Part shown: piece after piece, positions 46,926 to 56,382 of the stretch
Numbering within the stretch: the stretch's first letter is position 1
Layout: each line of letters starts with the position of its first letter
DNA from: Lachnospiraceae bacterium
GTDB lineage: Bacteria > Bacillota > Clostridia > Lachnospirales > Lachnospiraceae
NCBI GenBank assembly: GCA_022769005.1
Contig: JALEKK010000004.1
Coordinates: 36,786-100,785, forward strand
Length of the DNA stretch: 64,000 bases
Direction of reading: 5' to 3'
Translations under genes and position numbers: made by a program
Notes under the pieces: generated by a model
What the model saw: only the letters and a program-made list of their open reading frames with translations
Database searches by the model: none
Told to the model about the DNA's origin: nothing

Positions 46926-46954
46926 TTGACGGCGTATATGGTATATGATATTAT
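46926..46954 (+). promoter_or_regulatory. Promoter of the infC-rpmI-rplT operon
   Basis: TTGACG (46926-46931), 17 bases, TATTAT (46949-46954): a good housekeeping sigma match, starting 13 bases after the lipoprotein stop. Transcription would start near 46961. Confidence 0.75.
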
Positions 46955-46960
46955 ACAAAA

Positions 46961-47110
46961 GTTGTTAAACAATAAGCAGGGTGACCGCTCTCACCTAAGG
47001 CGTTTTGTCGGCTTGGGTATTGAATAAGATAATTAATACTGACGTTACGCCGTCAGATATATATAAGATCTTAGACAAGTGGAAGCCTTATGGGTTCCGC
47101 TTTTTTTGTG
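46961..47110 (+). ncRNA. infC leader, L20-type attenuator
   Basis: The leader has a hairpin ggtga-tcacc (46980-46995), a small hairpin gacg-cgtc (47041-47054), and a final terminator with arms aagtggaa and ttccgctt (47077-47102) and a T run to 47107. A terminator-bearing, structured leader before infC-rpmI-rplT is the known layout of the Firmicutes L20 leader, in which free ribosomal protein L20 promotes termination. The exact L20-binding fold has not been drawn. Confidence 0.65.
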
Positions 47111-47170
47111 CCCGTTCGGAATACATTTGTGAGAGAATGATCTAACTCTTGCATAATTATAGGAGGTATA

Positions 47171-47680
47171 ATTATCAGCGACTTATTTATTAATGAACAG
47201 ATACGTGATAAAGAAGTTCGTGTTATCGGCGCGGACGGTGAGCAGCTGGGTATAATGTCCGTAAAAGAAGCTCTCGAGCTTGCAAGAGAAGCGGATGTGG
47301 ACCTCGTTAAGATTGCTCCTTCCGCTAAGCCGCCGGTATGTAAACTTATTGATTACGGTAAGTACAGATATGAGCTTGCAAGAAAAGAAAAGGAAGCACG
47401 TAAGAAACAGAAAGTTATTGACATTAAGGAGATAAGATTTTCTCCGAATATCGATACCAATGACCTTAATACCAAGATTAATGCGGCAAGAAAATTTATC
47501 GAAAAAGGAAGCAAGGTTAAGGTTTCGATGAGATTCAGAGGCAGAGAGATAGCACATACGGAGAGCAGTATTCACGTACTTACTGACTTCGCAAAGGAGC
47601 TTGAAGATATTGCCGTCATAGAAAAAGCGCCTAAGATGGAAGGCAGAACAATGTCAATGTTCTTAACAGAAAAGAAATAA
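47171..47680 (+). CDS. infC: Translation initiation factor IF-3 (non-AUG start)
   Basis: Binds the 30S subunit, prevents 50S joining and proofreads the start codon. The frame before the first ATG (47255) already reads as IF-3 (INEQIRDKEVRVIGADGEQLGI), so the true start lies upstream. There is no ATG, GTG or TTG there; AGGAGG at 47161-47166 is followed by ATT 47171 and ATC 47174, both possible rare starts. IF-3 genes are known to start on AUU-class codons, which gives self-control because IF-3 rejects them. With the ATT start the protein has 169 residues: N-domain (about 5-80), helical linker, and C-domain with VKVSMRFRGRE. It is followed by rpmI and rplT. Confidence 0.95.
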   Translation: MISDLFINEQIRDKEVRVIGADGEQLGIMSVKEALELAREADVDLVKIAPSAKPPVCKLIDYGKYRYELARKEKEARKKQKVIDIKEIRFSPNIDTNDLNTKINAARKFIEKGSKVKVSMRFRGREIAHTESSIHVLTDFAKELEDIAVIEKAPKMEGRTMSMFLTEKK

Positions 47681-47703
47681 TCGTTTAAAAGGAGAATTTT
47701 ATC

Positions 47704-47901
47704 ATGCCAAAGATGAAAACTAACAGAGCAGCAGCAAAGCGTTTTAAAGTTACCGGAACAGGTAAGCTTAAGAGAATGAAGGCTAACAAGAGCCATATCC
47801 TTACTAAGAAGAGCTCAAAGAGAAAGAGAGATCTTAGAACGGCAACAATGACAGATAAGACAAATGAACAGGTAATGAAGAAGATTTTACCATATCTTTA
47901 A
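47704..47901 (+). CDS. rpmI: 50S ribosomal protein L35
   Basis: Small basic protein of the large ribosomal subunit, 65 residues, with the family start [20 protein letters not shown] and the [11 protein letters not shown] core. AAGGAG precedes the ATG. It lies between infC and rplT, in the conserved three-gene order. Confidence 0.97.
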   Translation: MPKMKTNRAAAKRFKVTGTGKLKRMKANKSHILTKKSSKRKRDLRTATMTDKTNEQVMKKILPYL

Positions 47902-47954
47902 TTTATATCGAAAAAGAGATCGTATAAGAGTTATATTTAGGAGGAATAATAAAA

Positions 47955-48314
47955 ATGGCAAGAATTAAGGGTGGACTTAATGCTAAGAAGAAGCACAGAA
48001 GAATTTTAAAACTCGCTAAGGGTTACATGGGTGCAAGATCCAAGCAGTACAGAATTGCAAAGCAGTCTGTTAAGAGAGCTCTTGCAGAAAGCTACAAGGG
48101 TAGAAAGCAGAGAAAGAGAGATTTCAGAAAGCTTTGGATCGTAAGAATCAATGCTGCTGCAAGAATCAACGGTCTTTCATACAGCAACCTTATGCACGGT
48201 CTTAAGGTTGCAGGTATCGACCTTAACAGAAAAGTTCTTTCAGAGATGGCGGTTAACGATGCGGCAGGTTTTGCTAAGGTAGCTGAGGCAGCTAAGGCGG
48301 CTCTTGCAAAGTAA
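47955..48314 (+). CDS. rplT: 50S ribosomal protein L20
   Basis: Early 23S rRNA-binding assembly protein, and the likely repressor of this operon through the leader upstream of infC. The 119 residues have the long basic N-terminal extension ([22 protein letters not shown]) and the globular C-domain with [18 protein letters not shown], which binds helix 40 of 23S rRNA and, in the L20 leader model, the mRNA. AGGAGG precedes the ATG. A terminator lies just downstream. Confidence 0.97.
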   Translation: MARIKGGLNAKKKHRRILKLAKGYMGARSKQYRIAKQSVKRALAESYKGRKQRKRDFRKLWIVRINAAARINGLSYSNLMHGLKVAGIDLNRKVLSEMAVNDAAGFAKVAEAAKAALAK

Positions 48315-48328
48315 TCGGTACAAATAGT

Positions 48329-48387
48329 AAACACGGGTATTTGACATGCTCCATACGGTTTGTGGAGACATCGGATACCCGTGTTTT
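48329..48387 (+). terminator. Nested terminator after rplT
   Basis: The outer stem aaacacgggtat with atacccgtgttt (12 bp) encloses an inner hairpin ctcca-tggag, then T-rich sequence. It ends the infC operon. Confidence 0.8.
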
Positions 48388-48531
48388 ATTATGTAATCAT
48401 ACGATAATAAGCCGGTAAAAGTATATATGCTGCGGAATCATATTGAGAAGCGGCCGTGTTTGATTTCATAAACAGCTGCTTAACAATATTTATTTACATT
48501 TTATCAAATTAATTATTTTTTTACACATAAA

Positions 48532-48558
48532 TTAGCACTCTTCGCTTGACAGTGCTAA
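48532..48558 (+). promoter_or_regulatory. CIRCE element (HrcA operator)
   Basis: TTAGCACTC, 9 bases, CAGTGCTAA. The consensus is TTAGCACTC-N9-GAGTGCTAA, so only one base differs (first base of the right arm). It overlaps the -35 of the clpB promoter, so HrcA binding would block RNA polymerase. Confidence 0.9.
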
Positions 48559-48574
48559 CAACTAAGAGTAGTAT
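48546..48574 (+). promoter_or_regulatory. clpB promoter
   Basis: TTGACA (48546-48551), 17 bases, TAGTAT (48569-48574). The -35 hexamer falls across the spacer and right arm of CIRCE. The clpB ATG (48608) follows GGAGG at 48595-48599. Confidence 0.8.
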
Positions 48575-48607
48575 ATAGTCAAGTTAAGAAAGCGGAGGAT
48601 ACAGTCT

Positions 48608-51199
48608 ATGAACATTAATAAATTTACACAGAAATCTATAGAGGCTGTTAATGGATGTGAGAAGATCGCTTATGATTACGGTAATCAGGAGATTGACCAG
48701 GAACATTTCTTGTATAGTCTCTTAACAATTGATGAGAGTTTAATTGCAAATCTGTTTGAACACATGGGAATATCAAAGGATGACATTACGGCGGACATTG
48801 AAAGACTGCTTAATTCAAAACCCAAGGTATCAGGTTCAAACGTATCGTTGAGAGTCAGCAACTCTCTTAATAAGGTATTTAACGATGCGGAAGACGAGTC
48901 AAAGGCAATGGGAGATTCGTATGTATCGGTTGAACACCTTATGCTTGCCATGATAAAGGCTCCTAACGATAATTTGAAATCTCTTTTCAAAAAATACAAT
49001 ATTACAAGGGAAACATTTTTAAAGGCGTTATCCGAGGTAAGGGGAAGCCAGGTGGTTGATTCCGATAATCCAGAAGCTAAGTATGACGTACTTAAGAAAT
49101 ACGGTCAGGATCTCGTTGAAAGGGCAAAAGAGGGAAAGCTTGATCCGGTTATAGGAAGAGACAGCGAAATAAGAAACGTAATAAGGATACTTTCCAGAAA
49201 GACAAAGAACAATCCTGTTCTTATAGGTGAGCCGGGTGTAGGTAAAACCGCCGTTGTTGAAGGCCTTGCGCAGAGAATCGTAAACGGAGATGTGCCTGAC
49301 GCCTTGAAAGATAAGAAAGTATTTGCTCTTGACATGGGTGCTCTCGTTGCGGGTGCAAAATACAGAGGTGAATTTGAGGAAAGATTAAAGGCTGTTCTCA
49401 ATGAAGTTAAGAACTCAAACGGTGAGATAATACTGTTTATCGACGAGATTCATACCATAGTCGGAGCAGGTAAGACAGAAGGCGCAATGGATGCCGGAAA
49501 CTTGCTTAAACCTATGCTTGCAAGAGGAGAGCTGCATTGTATCGGAGCAACAACCCTCAATGAGCACAGACAGTATATTGAAAAGGATGCGGCTCTTGAA
49601 AGAAGATTTCAGCCTGTTATGGTTGACGAGCCTACCGTGGAAGATACCATATCAATCCTCAGAGGATTAAAGAACAGATATGAAGTATATCACGGCGTAA
49701 AAATAACCGACGGAGCATTGGTTTCGGCCGCAACATTGTCTGACAGATATATTACAGACAGATTTTTGCCTGATAAGGCCATCGACCTTGTGGATGAAGC
49801 CTGCGCAATGATAAAAACGGATTTGGATTCCATGCCTGCGGAATTGGATGAAACAAGGCGAAGAATAATGCAGTTGGAAATTGAAGAAGCTGCATTGAAG
49901 AAAGAAACCGACAATTTAAGTAAGGAACGTCTTGCGGAATTGCAGAAAGAACTTGCGGAAGAAAAAGCCGGATTCGATGAAAGAGTTGCCAAGTGGAATA
50001 ACGAAAAGGCAAGTGTTGATAAAGTAAGCAAGTTAAAAGAAGAGATAGAACAGCTCAATAACAAAATTGAGCAGGCAAAGAGAGATTATGATCTCGAACT
50101 TGCGGGAAGACTTCAATATGCCGAACTTCCTAAGCTCGAAGCAGAATTAAAAGCTTCAGAAGAGAGCATTAAGGGAAAGGATATGCAGCTTGTACACGAA
50201 AGTGTAACTGAGGATGAGATTGCGAAAATCGTATCCAGATGGACCGGAATTCCGGTAATGAAACTTTCTGAAACCGAAAGACAGAAAACCCTCGGTCTTG
50301 CGGATATTTTACATAAGAGAGTCATCGGACAGGATGAGGCTGTTACAAAGGTTACAGAGGCTATTATAAGATCTAAGGCAGGTATCAAAGATCCTAAGAG
50401 ACCTATCGGTTCGTTCCTGTTCCTGGGACCTACCGGTGTCGGTAAAACAGAGCTCGCAAAATCCCTTGCCGAGAGCTTATTTGACGATGAGAACAATATA
50501 GTAAGAATTGATATGTCTGAGTACATGGAGAAATATTCAGTGTCCAGACTTATCGGAGCGCCTCCGGGATATGTGGGATATGAAGAGGGCGGTCAGCTTA
50601 CGGAAGCCGTAAGAAGAAAGCCATACTCCGTGGTACTGTTTGATGAGGTTGAAAAAGCTCATCCGGACGTATTCAATGTGCTTTTACAGGTGCTTGATGA
50701 CGGAAGAATCACCGATTCACAGGGCAGAACCGTTGACTTTAAAAACACCATAATAATTCTTACAAGTAATATAGGTTCAATGTATTTGCTTGAAGGCATC
50801 GATGAGAACGGTGAGATAAAAGAAGAGTCAAGAGACATGGTAATGAATGACTTAAGAGCTCATTTCAGACCTGAATTCCTTAACAGAATTGATGAAATTA
50901 TCATGTTCAAACCTCTGAATAAGGATAATTTAAGCTATATTGTCGACCTTCTTATCAGCGGTGTTAATAAGATGCTTGAGGACAAAGAGGTAAGTATCAG
51001 ACTTACAGACGCAGCCAAGACATACGTTATTGATAACGGTTATGATCCTAATTTCGGTGCAAGACCTCTTAAGAGATATATTCAAAGAACGGTTGAAACA
51101 CTTGCCGCAAGAATTATATTAGAGGGTGATATTGATACCGGAAGCGTAATCGAAATTGATTTAAAAGACGGTCAGTTAGACGCAAAAGTGGTTAAATAA
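48608..51199 (+). CDS. clpB: Protein disaggregase ClpB
   Basis: Hsp100 AAA+ machine that, with DnaK, pulls proteins out of aggregates. The 863 residues contain the N-domain (about 1-150), NBD1 with Walker [14 protein letters not shown] and Walker B LFIDEIHT, the coiled-coil middle domain (about 410-525, Glu/Lys/Leu heptads) that distinguishes ClpB from ClpC, NBD2 with [13 protein letters not shown], and the conserved C-end [15 protein letters not shown]. The CIRCE at its promoter puts it under HrcA heat-shock control. It is monocistronic, with a terminator after it. Confidence 0.97.
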   Translation: MNINKFTQKSIEAVNGCEKIAYDYGNQEIDQEHFLYSLLTIDESLIANLFEHMGISKDDITADIERLLNSKPKVSGSNVSLRVSNSLNKVFNDAEDESKAMGDSYVSVEHLMLAMIKAPNDNLKSLFKKYNITRETFLKALSEVRGSQVVDSDNPEAKYDVLKKYGQDLVERAKEGKLDPVIGRDSEIRNVIRILSRKTKNNPVLIGEPGVGKTAVVEGLAQRIVNGDVPDALKDKKVFALDMGALVAGAKYRGEFEERLKAVLNEVKNSNGEIILFIDEIHTIVGAGKTEGAMDAGNLLKPMLARGELHCIGATTLNEHRQYIEKDAALERRFQPVMVDEPTVEDTISILRGLKNRYEVYHGVKITDGALVSAATLSDRYITDRFLPDKAIDLVDEACAMIKTDLDSMPAELDETRRRIMQLEIEEAALKKETDNLSKERLAELQKELAEEKAGFDERVAKWNNEKASVDKVSKLKEEIEQLNNKIEQAKRDYDLELAGRLQYAELPKLEAELKASEESIKGKDMQLVHESVTEDEIAKIVSRWTGIPVMKLSETERQKTLGLADILHKRVIGQDEAVTKVTEAIIRSKAGIKDPKRPIGSFLFLGPTGVGKTELAKSLAESLFDDENNIVRIDMSEYMEKYSVSRLIGAPPGYVGYEEGGQLTEAVRRKPYSVVLFDEVEKAHPDVFNVLLQVLDDGRITDSQGRTVDFKNTIIILTSNIGSMYLLEGIDENGEIKEESRDMVMNDLRAHFRPEFLNRIDEIIMFKPLNKDNLSYIVDLLISGVNKMLEDKEVSIRLTDAAKTYVIDNGYDPNFGARPLKRYIQRTVETLAARIILEGDIDTGSVIEIDLKDGQLDAKVVK

Positions 51200-51262
51200 T
51201 ATAAAATAATCATATTAATATAACAATAACCCTGCTAAACATCCAAAACCAAAGATTTTTTG

Positions 51263-51306
51263 AAATCTCCCGATTGTCAGCGGAAGCGACAGTCGGGAGG
51301 TTTTTA
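51263..51306 (+). terminator. Intrinsic terminator after clpB
   Basis: The arms aaatctcccgattgtc and gacagtcgggaggttt pair with two wobbles, and are followed by TTTTTATA. Confidence 0.87.
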
Positions 51307-51314
51307 TATATATC

Positions 51315-51366
51315 TTGACATAAATAAAAAAAAGGAATATTCTAATTTGCAAATCAGTCGCAAATT
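51315..51366 (+). promoter_or_regulatory. zur promoter with overlapping inverted-repeat operator
   Basis: TTGACA (51315-51320), 17 bases, TATTCT (51338-51343). Immediately after the -10, aatttgc (51344-51350) and gcaaatt (51360-51366) form an inverted repeat with 9 bases between, over the expected start of transcription. That position suits a repressor, most simply the Zur-type protein encoded next. The sequence does not match the Bacillus Zur box closely. Confidence 0.6.
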
Positions 51367-51393
51367 GAACAGATAATATGTAAGGAGAATGTT

Positions 51394-51783
51394 ATGCCTA
51401 AATATCAGACTAAACAGCGAACTCTTCTGTTAACTTATCTTAATCAGCATCCGGATGAGCTTCTGTCTGCCAAAGAAATAGCGGAAAATATTAAGACGGA
51501 TAAGATAAGCGTCAGTTCCGTATACAGAAATCTTGCAGACCTGGAAGAGGACGGAATGATAGTAAAGCATGTTCCCAACGGAACAAGAGAAGTTTATTAC
51601 AGATATATAGGCGCTGAAAGGTGTAAAGGGCATATACATGCCTCATGTACGAAATGCGGAAAGACTTTTCATATCAAAAAAGACTATGTAGCGGACTTAT
51701 CCGATTCGTTAAAAAAAGAGGACAATTTTCTGTTAAGTACGGAAGAAACCGTTTTGTACGGAATATGCGGAGATTGTCAATGA
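51394..51783 (+). CDS. zur: Fur-family regulator, probably zinc-sensing (Zur)
   Basis: Metal-dependent winged-helix repressor of the Fur family, 129 residues. The DNA-binding half shows TKQRTLLLTYL and SVSSVYRNLADLEEDGMI. The dimer half has a structural zinc site with C-T-K-C (about 87-90) and a final CGDC, and His residues in KGHIHASC that would bind the sensed metal. Zinc is inferred because the next three genes form a zinc ABC importer whose binding protein has a His-rich loop. Fur or PerR are less likely. The AAGGAG before the ATG is strong. Confidence 0.88.
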   Translation: MPKYQTKQRTLLLTYLNQHPDELLSAKEIAENIKTDKISVSSVYRNLADLEEDGMIVKHVPNGTREVYYRYIGAERCKGHIHASCTKCGKTFHIKKDYVADLSDSLKKEDNFLLSTEETVLYGICGDCQ

Positions 51784-51861
51784 GTATAAAAATTTATTAA
51801 ATATTCAGTTAAGATGTACTTATGCCTATAAAAGGCTGTATTGTGAAAGTGGGAAATGTAT

Positions 51862-52902
51862 ATGAAAATAAATAAAAAAATATTAGGTTTAACAGGTGCT
51901 GGCTTAATTGCGGCGGGAATATTCGCGGGATGCGCGGGAGGATCTTCTCAAAATACGACAGGCGGGAATAATGAAAAAATAAAAGTCGTGACCACGATTT
52001 ATCCGGAATATGATTGGGTGAAAAATGTTGCGGGAAACAGCGGCAATGTTGATGTGGAATTATTGCTGAAAAACGGAATAGATATACATAATTACAGCCC
52101 AAGTGTTGAAGATATGGCGAAAATATCCGATTGCGATTTATTTATATATGTCGGCGGACCTTCCGATAAGTGGGTGGAAGGAGCTCTTAAAAATGCCGCA
52201 AATAAAAACATGAAGGTAATTAAGCTTCTCGACGTTGTGGCGGACAATCTTAAAGAAGAGGAGACCGTTGAGGGAATGCAGGATGCAGATCACGATCATG
52301 ACAATGAAGAATCCCACGGCGGCGAAAATGCCAATGAATCTCATAACGAAGAAAAAGATACCACGGAATATGATGAACATGTCTGGCTGTCACTTAGAAA
52401 TACAGAGAGATTTGTAGACGAAATAAAGAATAATCTTGTGGAATTGGATTCGTCAAATGCCGATGCATATTCCTCAAATGCAAAAGCCTATAACGGAGAA
52501 TTGGAATCGCTTGATAAGGAGTATACACAGGCGGTGAGCTCATCTTCGTTAAAGACAATTCTCGTTGCCGACAGATTTCCTTTCAGATATATGGTTGACG
52601 ACTACGGACTGTCGTATTATGCGGCGTTTGACGGCTGTGCCGCCGAAACAAACGCAAGCTTTGAAACCATTGCGTTCCTTTCAAATAAGGTTGACGAATT
52701 AAATCTTAAGCATGTTTTAAAAATAGACGGAAGCGACGGTAAAATCGCCAAAGCGGTAGTTGACAATACAAAGAATAAAAATCAGGAAATTCTGGAGCTG
52801 GATTCAATGCAGTCCGTAAATGACGATGAGATTAACGGCGGTACAACATATTTGAGTATTATGAAGAATAATCTTGAGGTTTTAAAGAAGGCTTTAAGTT
52901 GA
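51862..52902 (+). CDS. znuA: Zinc ABC transporter substrate-binding lipoprotein
   Basis: Captures Zn(II) outside the cell and delivers it to the ZnuB permease. ATG 51862 is chosen (GTGGGA 8 bases before); ATG 51856 is too close. Of 346 residues, the signal ends at lipobox IFAGC with Cys 24. The cluster A-I/ZnuA fold follows: VVTTIYPEYDWVKNVAG, NGIDIHNYSPS with a metal-ligand His, a His/Glu/Asp-rich loop at about 139-162 (DHDHDNEESHGG type), the EHVWLSLRN ligand, and FPFRYMVDDYGL. The loop is characteristic of zinc rather than manganese binders. The ATPase and permease genes follow. Confidence 0.92.
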   Translation: MKINKKILGLTGAGLIAAGIFAGCAGGSSQNTTGGNNEKIKVVTTIYPEYDWVKNVAGNSGNVDVELLLKNGIDIHNYSPSVEDMAKISDCDLFIYVGGPSDKWVEGALKNAANKNMKVIKLLDVVADNLKEEETVEGMQDADHDHDNEESHGGENANESHNEEKDTTEYDEHVWLSLRNTERFVDEIKNNLVELDSSNADAYSSNAKAYNGELESLDKEYTQAVSSSSLKTILVADRFPFRYMVDDYGLSYYAAFDGCAAETNASFETIAFLSNKVDELNLKHVLKIDGSDGKIAKAVVDNTKNKNQEILELDSMQSVNDDEINGGTTYLSIMKNNLEVLKKALS

Positions 52903-52932
52903 GTCCGGTAAAGTATTACGGAGGAAGAAAAC

Positions 52933-53634
52933 ATGGCGCAGCTTATATGTGAAAACGTATCGCTCGGATATGACAACAAAACCATATTGAACAATCTCTC
53001 CTTTTCCGTTAACAGCGGAGATTATCTGTGTATAGTAGGTGAAAACGGTTCAGGTAAAAGTACTCTTATGAAGACAATACTCGGATTAAATAAGCCTATG
53101 AGCGGAGAGATATTTTTCGGTGATAACATGAAAAAGGGAGATATAGGTTATCTGCCGCAACAGACAGACGTCCAAAAGAATTTTCCTGCTTCCGTAAGAG
53201 AAATAGTTTTATCGGGATGTCAGTCAAGGGCAGGCCTCAGACCGTTCTATAATAAACATGAGAAAGAGATGGCTTCAGACGCCATGAAGAGAATGAGAAT
53301 CGAAGAATTCTCCAAAAGGTGCTACAGGGAATTATCGGGAGGACAGCAGCAAAGGGTTCTGCTTGCAAGAGCACTTTGCGCAACACAAAAAATGCTTTTG
53401 CTCGACGAACCTGTATCGGGGCTTGATCCAAAGGTGACGGCAGAAATGTATGAACTCATTTCCGGGCTCAATAAAGAAGGAATAACAATAATTATGATTT
53501 CTCATGACATAGATGTTGCAATAAGAGAAGCAAGTCATATATTACATATATGCGAAAAACCGTTTTTCGGAACTAAAGAAGAGTATCTGGCGAGCAATTT
53601 AGGCAGTAAATTTATTGAACGGGAGGATATATGA
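52933..53634 (+). CDS. znuC: Zinc ABC transporter ATP-binding protein
   Basis: Cytosolic ATPase that powers zinc import. The 233 residues contain Walker A GENGSGKST, the Q-loop LPQQTDVQKNFPASV, ABC signature LSGGQQQR, Walker B MLLLDEPVSGLD and the switch histidine in ISHD. GGAGGAAG precedes the ATG. It lies 30 bases after znuA, and its stop overlaps the permease start by four bases (ATGA), as expected for one translation unit. Confidence 0.93.
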   Translation: MAQLICENVSLGYDNKTILNNLSFSVNSGDYLCIVGENGSGKSTLMKTILGLNKPMSGEIFFGDNMKKGDIGYLPQQTDVQKNFPASVREIVLSGCQSRAGLRPFYNKHEKEMASDAMKRMRIEEFSKRCYRELSGGQQQRVLLARALCATQKMLLLDEPVSGLDPKVTAEMYELISGLNKEGITIIMISHDIDVAIREASHILHICEKPFFGTKEEYLASNLGSKFIEREDI

Positions 53635-54476
53635 TGGAAGTCTTTGAAAAAATAGCACTGTATATGCAATATCCTTTTGTCAGATATGCTTTGATAGTGG
53701 GAGTTCTTATTGCTTTATGCTCGGGGCTGTTCGGAGTGACTCTTGTGCTTAAGAGATTTTCGTTTATAGGAGACGGGCTGTCGCATATTGCATTCGGAGC
53801 AATTGCTATTGCAACCGTAATGAAATTGTCCAACAATATGCCTCTTGTAATTGCCGTTACGGTGATATGTGCGATTCTTATGCTTCGCACAAGTCAAAAA
53901 GCCAAGATAAAGGGAGACGCCGTCATAGCCATGATATCCGTGGGATCTCTGGCCGTGGGTTATCTGATTATGAATATTTTTCCTACGTCAAGCAACATAG
54001 CAGGTGATATAGACAGCGTTCTGTTCGGATCAACATCCATACTTACACTTTCGGTTACGGATGCAGTCTGGTGCGGAATATTGGCATCGGCGGTAATAGC
54101 CGTATTTATATTCTTCTATAATAAAATATTTGCGGTTACGTTTGATGAGGACTTTGCCAGGGCCGCAGGAACAAGAGCAAGTGCATATAATTTACTTATT
54201 GCGGTGGTCATTGCGGTGGTTATTGTGGTTGCGATGAATCTTGTAGGGTCATTGCTTATATCCGCTTTGGTTGTTTTTCCGGCTGTTTCGGCAATGAGAA
54301 TATTCAAAAGCTTTCTAAGCGTTACAATATGTTCGGGTATCCTTGCCGTCTGCACCTCGGCAGCGGGCATTTTGATATCCATAGTTGCCGGCACTCCGGT
54401 CGGGGCAACCATAGTTGTGGTTGATATTATCGTATTTATTTCATTTTTTATTATCGGAAAAATATGCAGAAAATAA
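53631..54476 (+). CDS. znuB: Zinc ABC transporter permease
   Basis: Inner-membrane permease of the ABC-3 (zinc/manganese) family, 281 residues with about eight to nine TM helices. Typical features are the early VTLVLKRFSFIGDGLSHIAFGA (coupling-helix region of the family), AVGYLIMNIFPTSSNIAGDI with the LFGS loop, and MNLVGSLLISALVVFPAVSA near residue 205. It overlaps znuC at ATGA; ATG 53634 is an equal start choice. It is the last gene of zur-znuA-znuC-znuB, with a strong terminator behind it. Confidence 0.93.
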   Translation: MMEVFEKIALYMQYPFVRYALIVGVLIALCSGLFGVTLVLKRFSFIGDGLSHIAFGAIAIATVMKLSNNMPLVIAVTVICAILMLRTSQKAKIKGDAVIAMISVGSLAVGYLIMNIFPTSSNIAGDIDSVLFGSTSILTLSVTDAVWCGILASAVIAVFIFFYNKIFAVTFDEDFARAAGTRASAYNLLIAVVIAVVIVVAMNLVGSLLISALVVFPAVSAMRIFKSFLSVTICSGILAVCTSAAGILISIVAGTPVGATIVVVDIIVFISFFIIGKICRK

Positions 54477-54513
54477 AAATGTCACAGGCGGTTTATGCCT
54501 GTGACATTTTTTA
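54476..54513. terminator. Bidirectional terminator between znuB and typA
   Basis: The arms aaaaatgtcacaggc and gcctgtgacatttttt (15 bp, 7-base loop) have T runs on both strands. It ends znuB and the convergent typA gene. Confidence 0.93.
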
Positions 54514-54561
54514 TAACAGATAATATTGTCGCGCAAATAAACCGATAATATATAAATCGGA

Positions 54562-56382
54562 TTATTTATTTGCTCTGTATCGTTTCTTTGAATCGAGAAT
54601 TTTCTTACGCAGTCTTAAATGTTCCGGAGTAATCTCAAGAAGCTCATCTGTATCGATGTAATCGAGAGCCTGCTCAAGGCTGAGAATAGTCGGAGGAACA
54701 AGACGAAGAGCATCGTCTGCACTGGCTGCACGGGTATTTGTAAGATGCTTGGTTTTACATACATTTACTTCAATATCTTCCGTTCTCGGATTTTCTCCGA
54801 CTATCATACCGGCATAAACCTCTTCGCCGGGTGATATAAACAATGAGCCGCGCTCCTGAGCGTTAAACAGACCGTATGTAACGGCAATACCGCTTTCGTA
54901 TGCTATAAGAGATCCGTTTTTCCTGTATGAAATATCACCCTTATATTCTTCATATCCGTCAAAAGAAGTGTTGATTATTCCGTTACCTCTTGTTTCCGTA
55001 AGGAACTGACCTCTGTATCCTATAAGTCCTCTTGAAGGGATTCTGAATGTAAGTCTTGTGTTATTGTCGGCAATAGGTGCCATTCCGAGAAGTTCGCCCT
55101 TTCTCTGAGAAAGAGATTGAATAACGGAACCGGAATATTCTTCGGGAACGTCAATTACCGCATTTTCCATAGGCTCCATTTTCTTACCGTTTTCTTCTTT
55201 ATACAGTACTTCGGCCTTGCTGACCGCAAATTCATACCCTTCACGGCGCATATTCTCGATAAGAACGGAAAGATGAAGCTCTCCTCGTCCGGAAACCTTA
55301 AATGAATTTTCCACACCCGGAGTTTCTTCCACACGGAGACTCACATCGGTATTAAGTTCGTTAAAGAGTCTGTCTCTTATGTGTCTTGATGTAACGAATT
55401 TACCTTCTCTTCCTGCAAGAGGGCTGTCATTTACCATGAAATCCATGGATATGGTAGGTTCGGATATTTTCTGGAACGGAATCGGATCAGGATTGTTTAC
55501 ATCACATATGGTATCGCCTATTTTAAGATCTGTGATACCGGATACTGCGTAAATATCACCACATGTGGCAACATCAACATCTGTCTTGTTTAAGCCTTCA
55601 AATGTATACAGTTTGGTTATTCTCACCCTTTTATTTCTTGTTTCATCATGGTGATTAACTATAACAACTTCCTGATTTACCTTAAGAGATCCCTGATCCA
55701 ATTTACCTACGCCGATTCGTCCGGTGAATTCATTGTAATCTATGGTGGATATAAGCATTTGTGCAGGAGCGTCAGGATTGCCGCCCGGAGCCGGAATGTG
55801 ATTAACTATGGCCTCAAACAGAGGAGTAAGATCCTTAGGTTCATCGTCAAGTTCGTTAAGAGCATATCCTGACTTTGCGGATGCATAAATAAACGGACAG
55901 TCAAGCTGTTCGTCATTTGCTCCGAGCTCTATGAAAAGTTCAAGTATTTCGTCGATAACTTCCTGAGGTCTGCTGTCAGGTCTGTCAATCTTGTTTATAC
56001 ATACGATAACCGAGAGATCAAGAGAAAGAGCCTTATCCAATACGAATTTAGTCTGGGGCATAACGCCTTCGAAGGAATCAACGATTAATACAACACCGTT
56101 AACCATTTTGAGAACACGTTCAACCTCTCCGCCGAAGTCAGCATGTCCCGGTGTATCAATAATATTTATTTTTGTATCTTTATAGAATACGGATGTGTTC
56201 TTTGAAAGTATTGTAATTCCTCTTTCTTTTTCAAGATCGTTGGAATCCATAACTCTGTCTTCAACCGTCTGATTTGAACGGAATGTACCGCTCTGTTTAA
56301 GAAGCTCGTTAACCATGGATGTTTTACCGTGGTCAACATGGGCTATAATGGCGATATTCCTGATATTCTCACATGTACTCAT
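54562..56382 (-). CDS. typA: Ribosome-associated GTPase TypA/BipA
   Basis: Translation-factor GTPase needed for ribosome assembly and growth under stress or cold. The 606 residues have G1 AHVDHGKTSMVNELL, the effector region RGITILSKN, G3 DTPGHADFGGEVER, G4 NKIDRPDSRP, then EF-G-like domains II, III and V, and the BipA C-terminal domain (LTNTRAASADDALRLVPPT to SKKRYRANK). Only one copy in the window; it is single on the minus strand, with AAAGGAC before the ATG. Confidence 0.97.
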   Translation of the reverse strand: MSTCENIRNIAIIAHVDHGKTSMVNELLKQSGTFRSNQTVEDRVMDSNDLEKERGITILSKNTSVFYKDTKINIIDTPGHADFGGEVERVLKMVNGVVLIVDSFEGVMPQTKFVLDKALSLDLSVIVCINKIDRPDSRPQEVIDEILELFIELGANDEQLDCPFIYASAKSGYALNELDDEPKDLTPLFEAIVNHIPAPGGNPDAPAQMLISTIDYNEFTGRIGVGKLDQGSLKVNQEVVIVNHHDETRNKRVRITKLYTFEGLNKTDVDVATCGDIYAVSGITDLKIGDTICDVNNPDPIPFQKISEPTISMDFMVNDSPLAGREGKFVTSRHIRDRLFNELNTDVSLRVEETPGVENSFKVSGRGELHLSVLIENMRREGYEFAVSKAEVLYKEENGKKMEPMENAVIDVPEEYSGSVIQSLSQRKGELLGMAPIADNNTRLTFRIPSRGLIGYRGQFLTETRGNGIINTSFDGYEEYKGDISYRKNGSLIAYESGIAVTYGLFNAQERGSLFISPGEEVYAGMIVGENPRTEDIEVNVCKTKHLTNTRAASADDALRLVPPTILSLEQALDYIDTDELLEITPEHLRLRKKILDSKKRYRANK

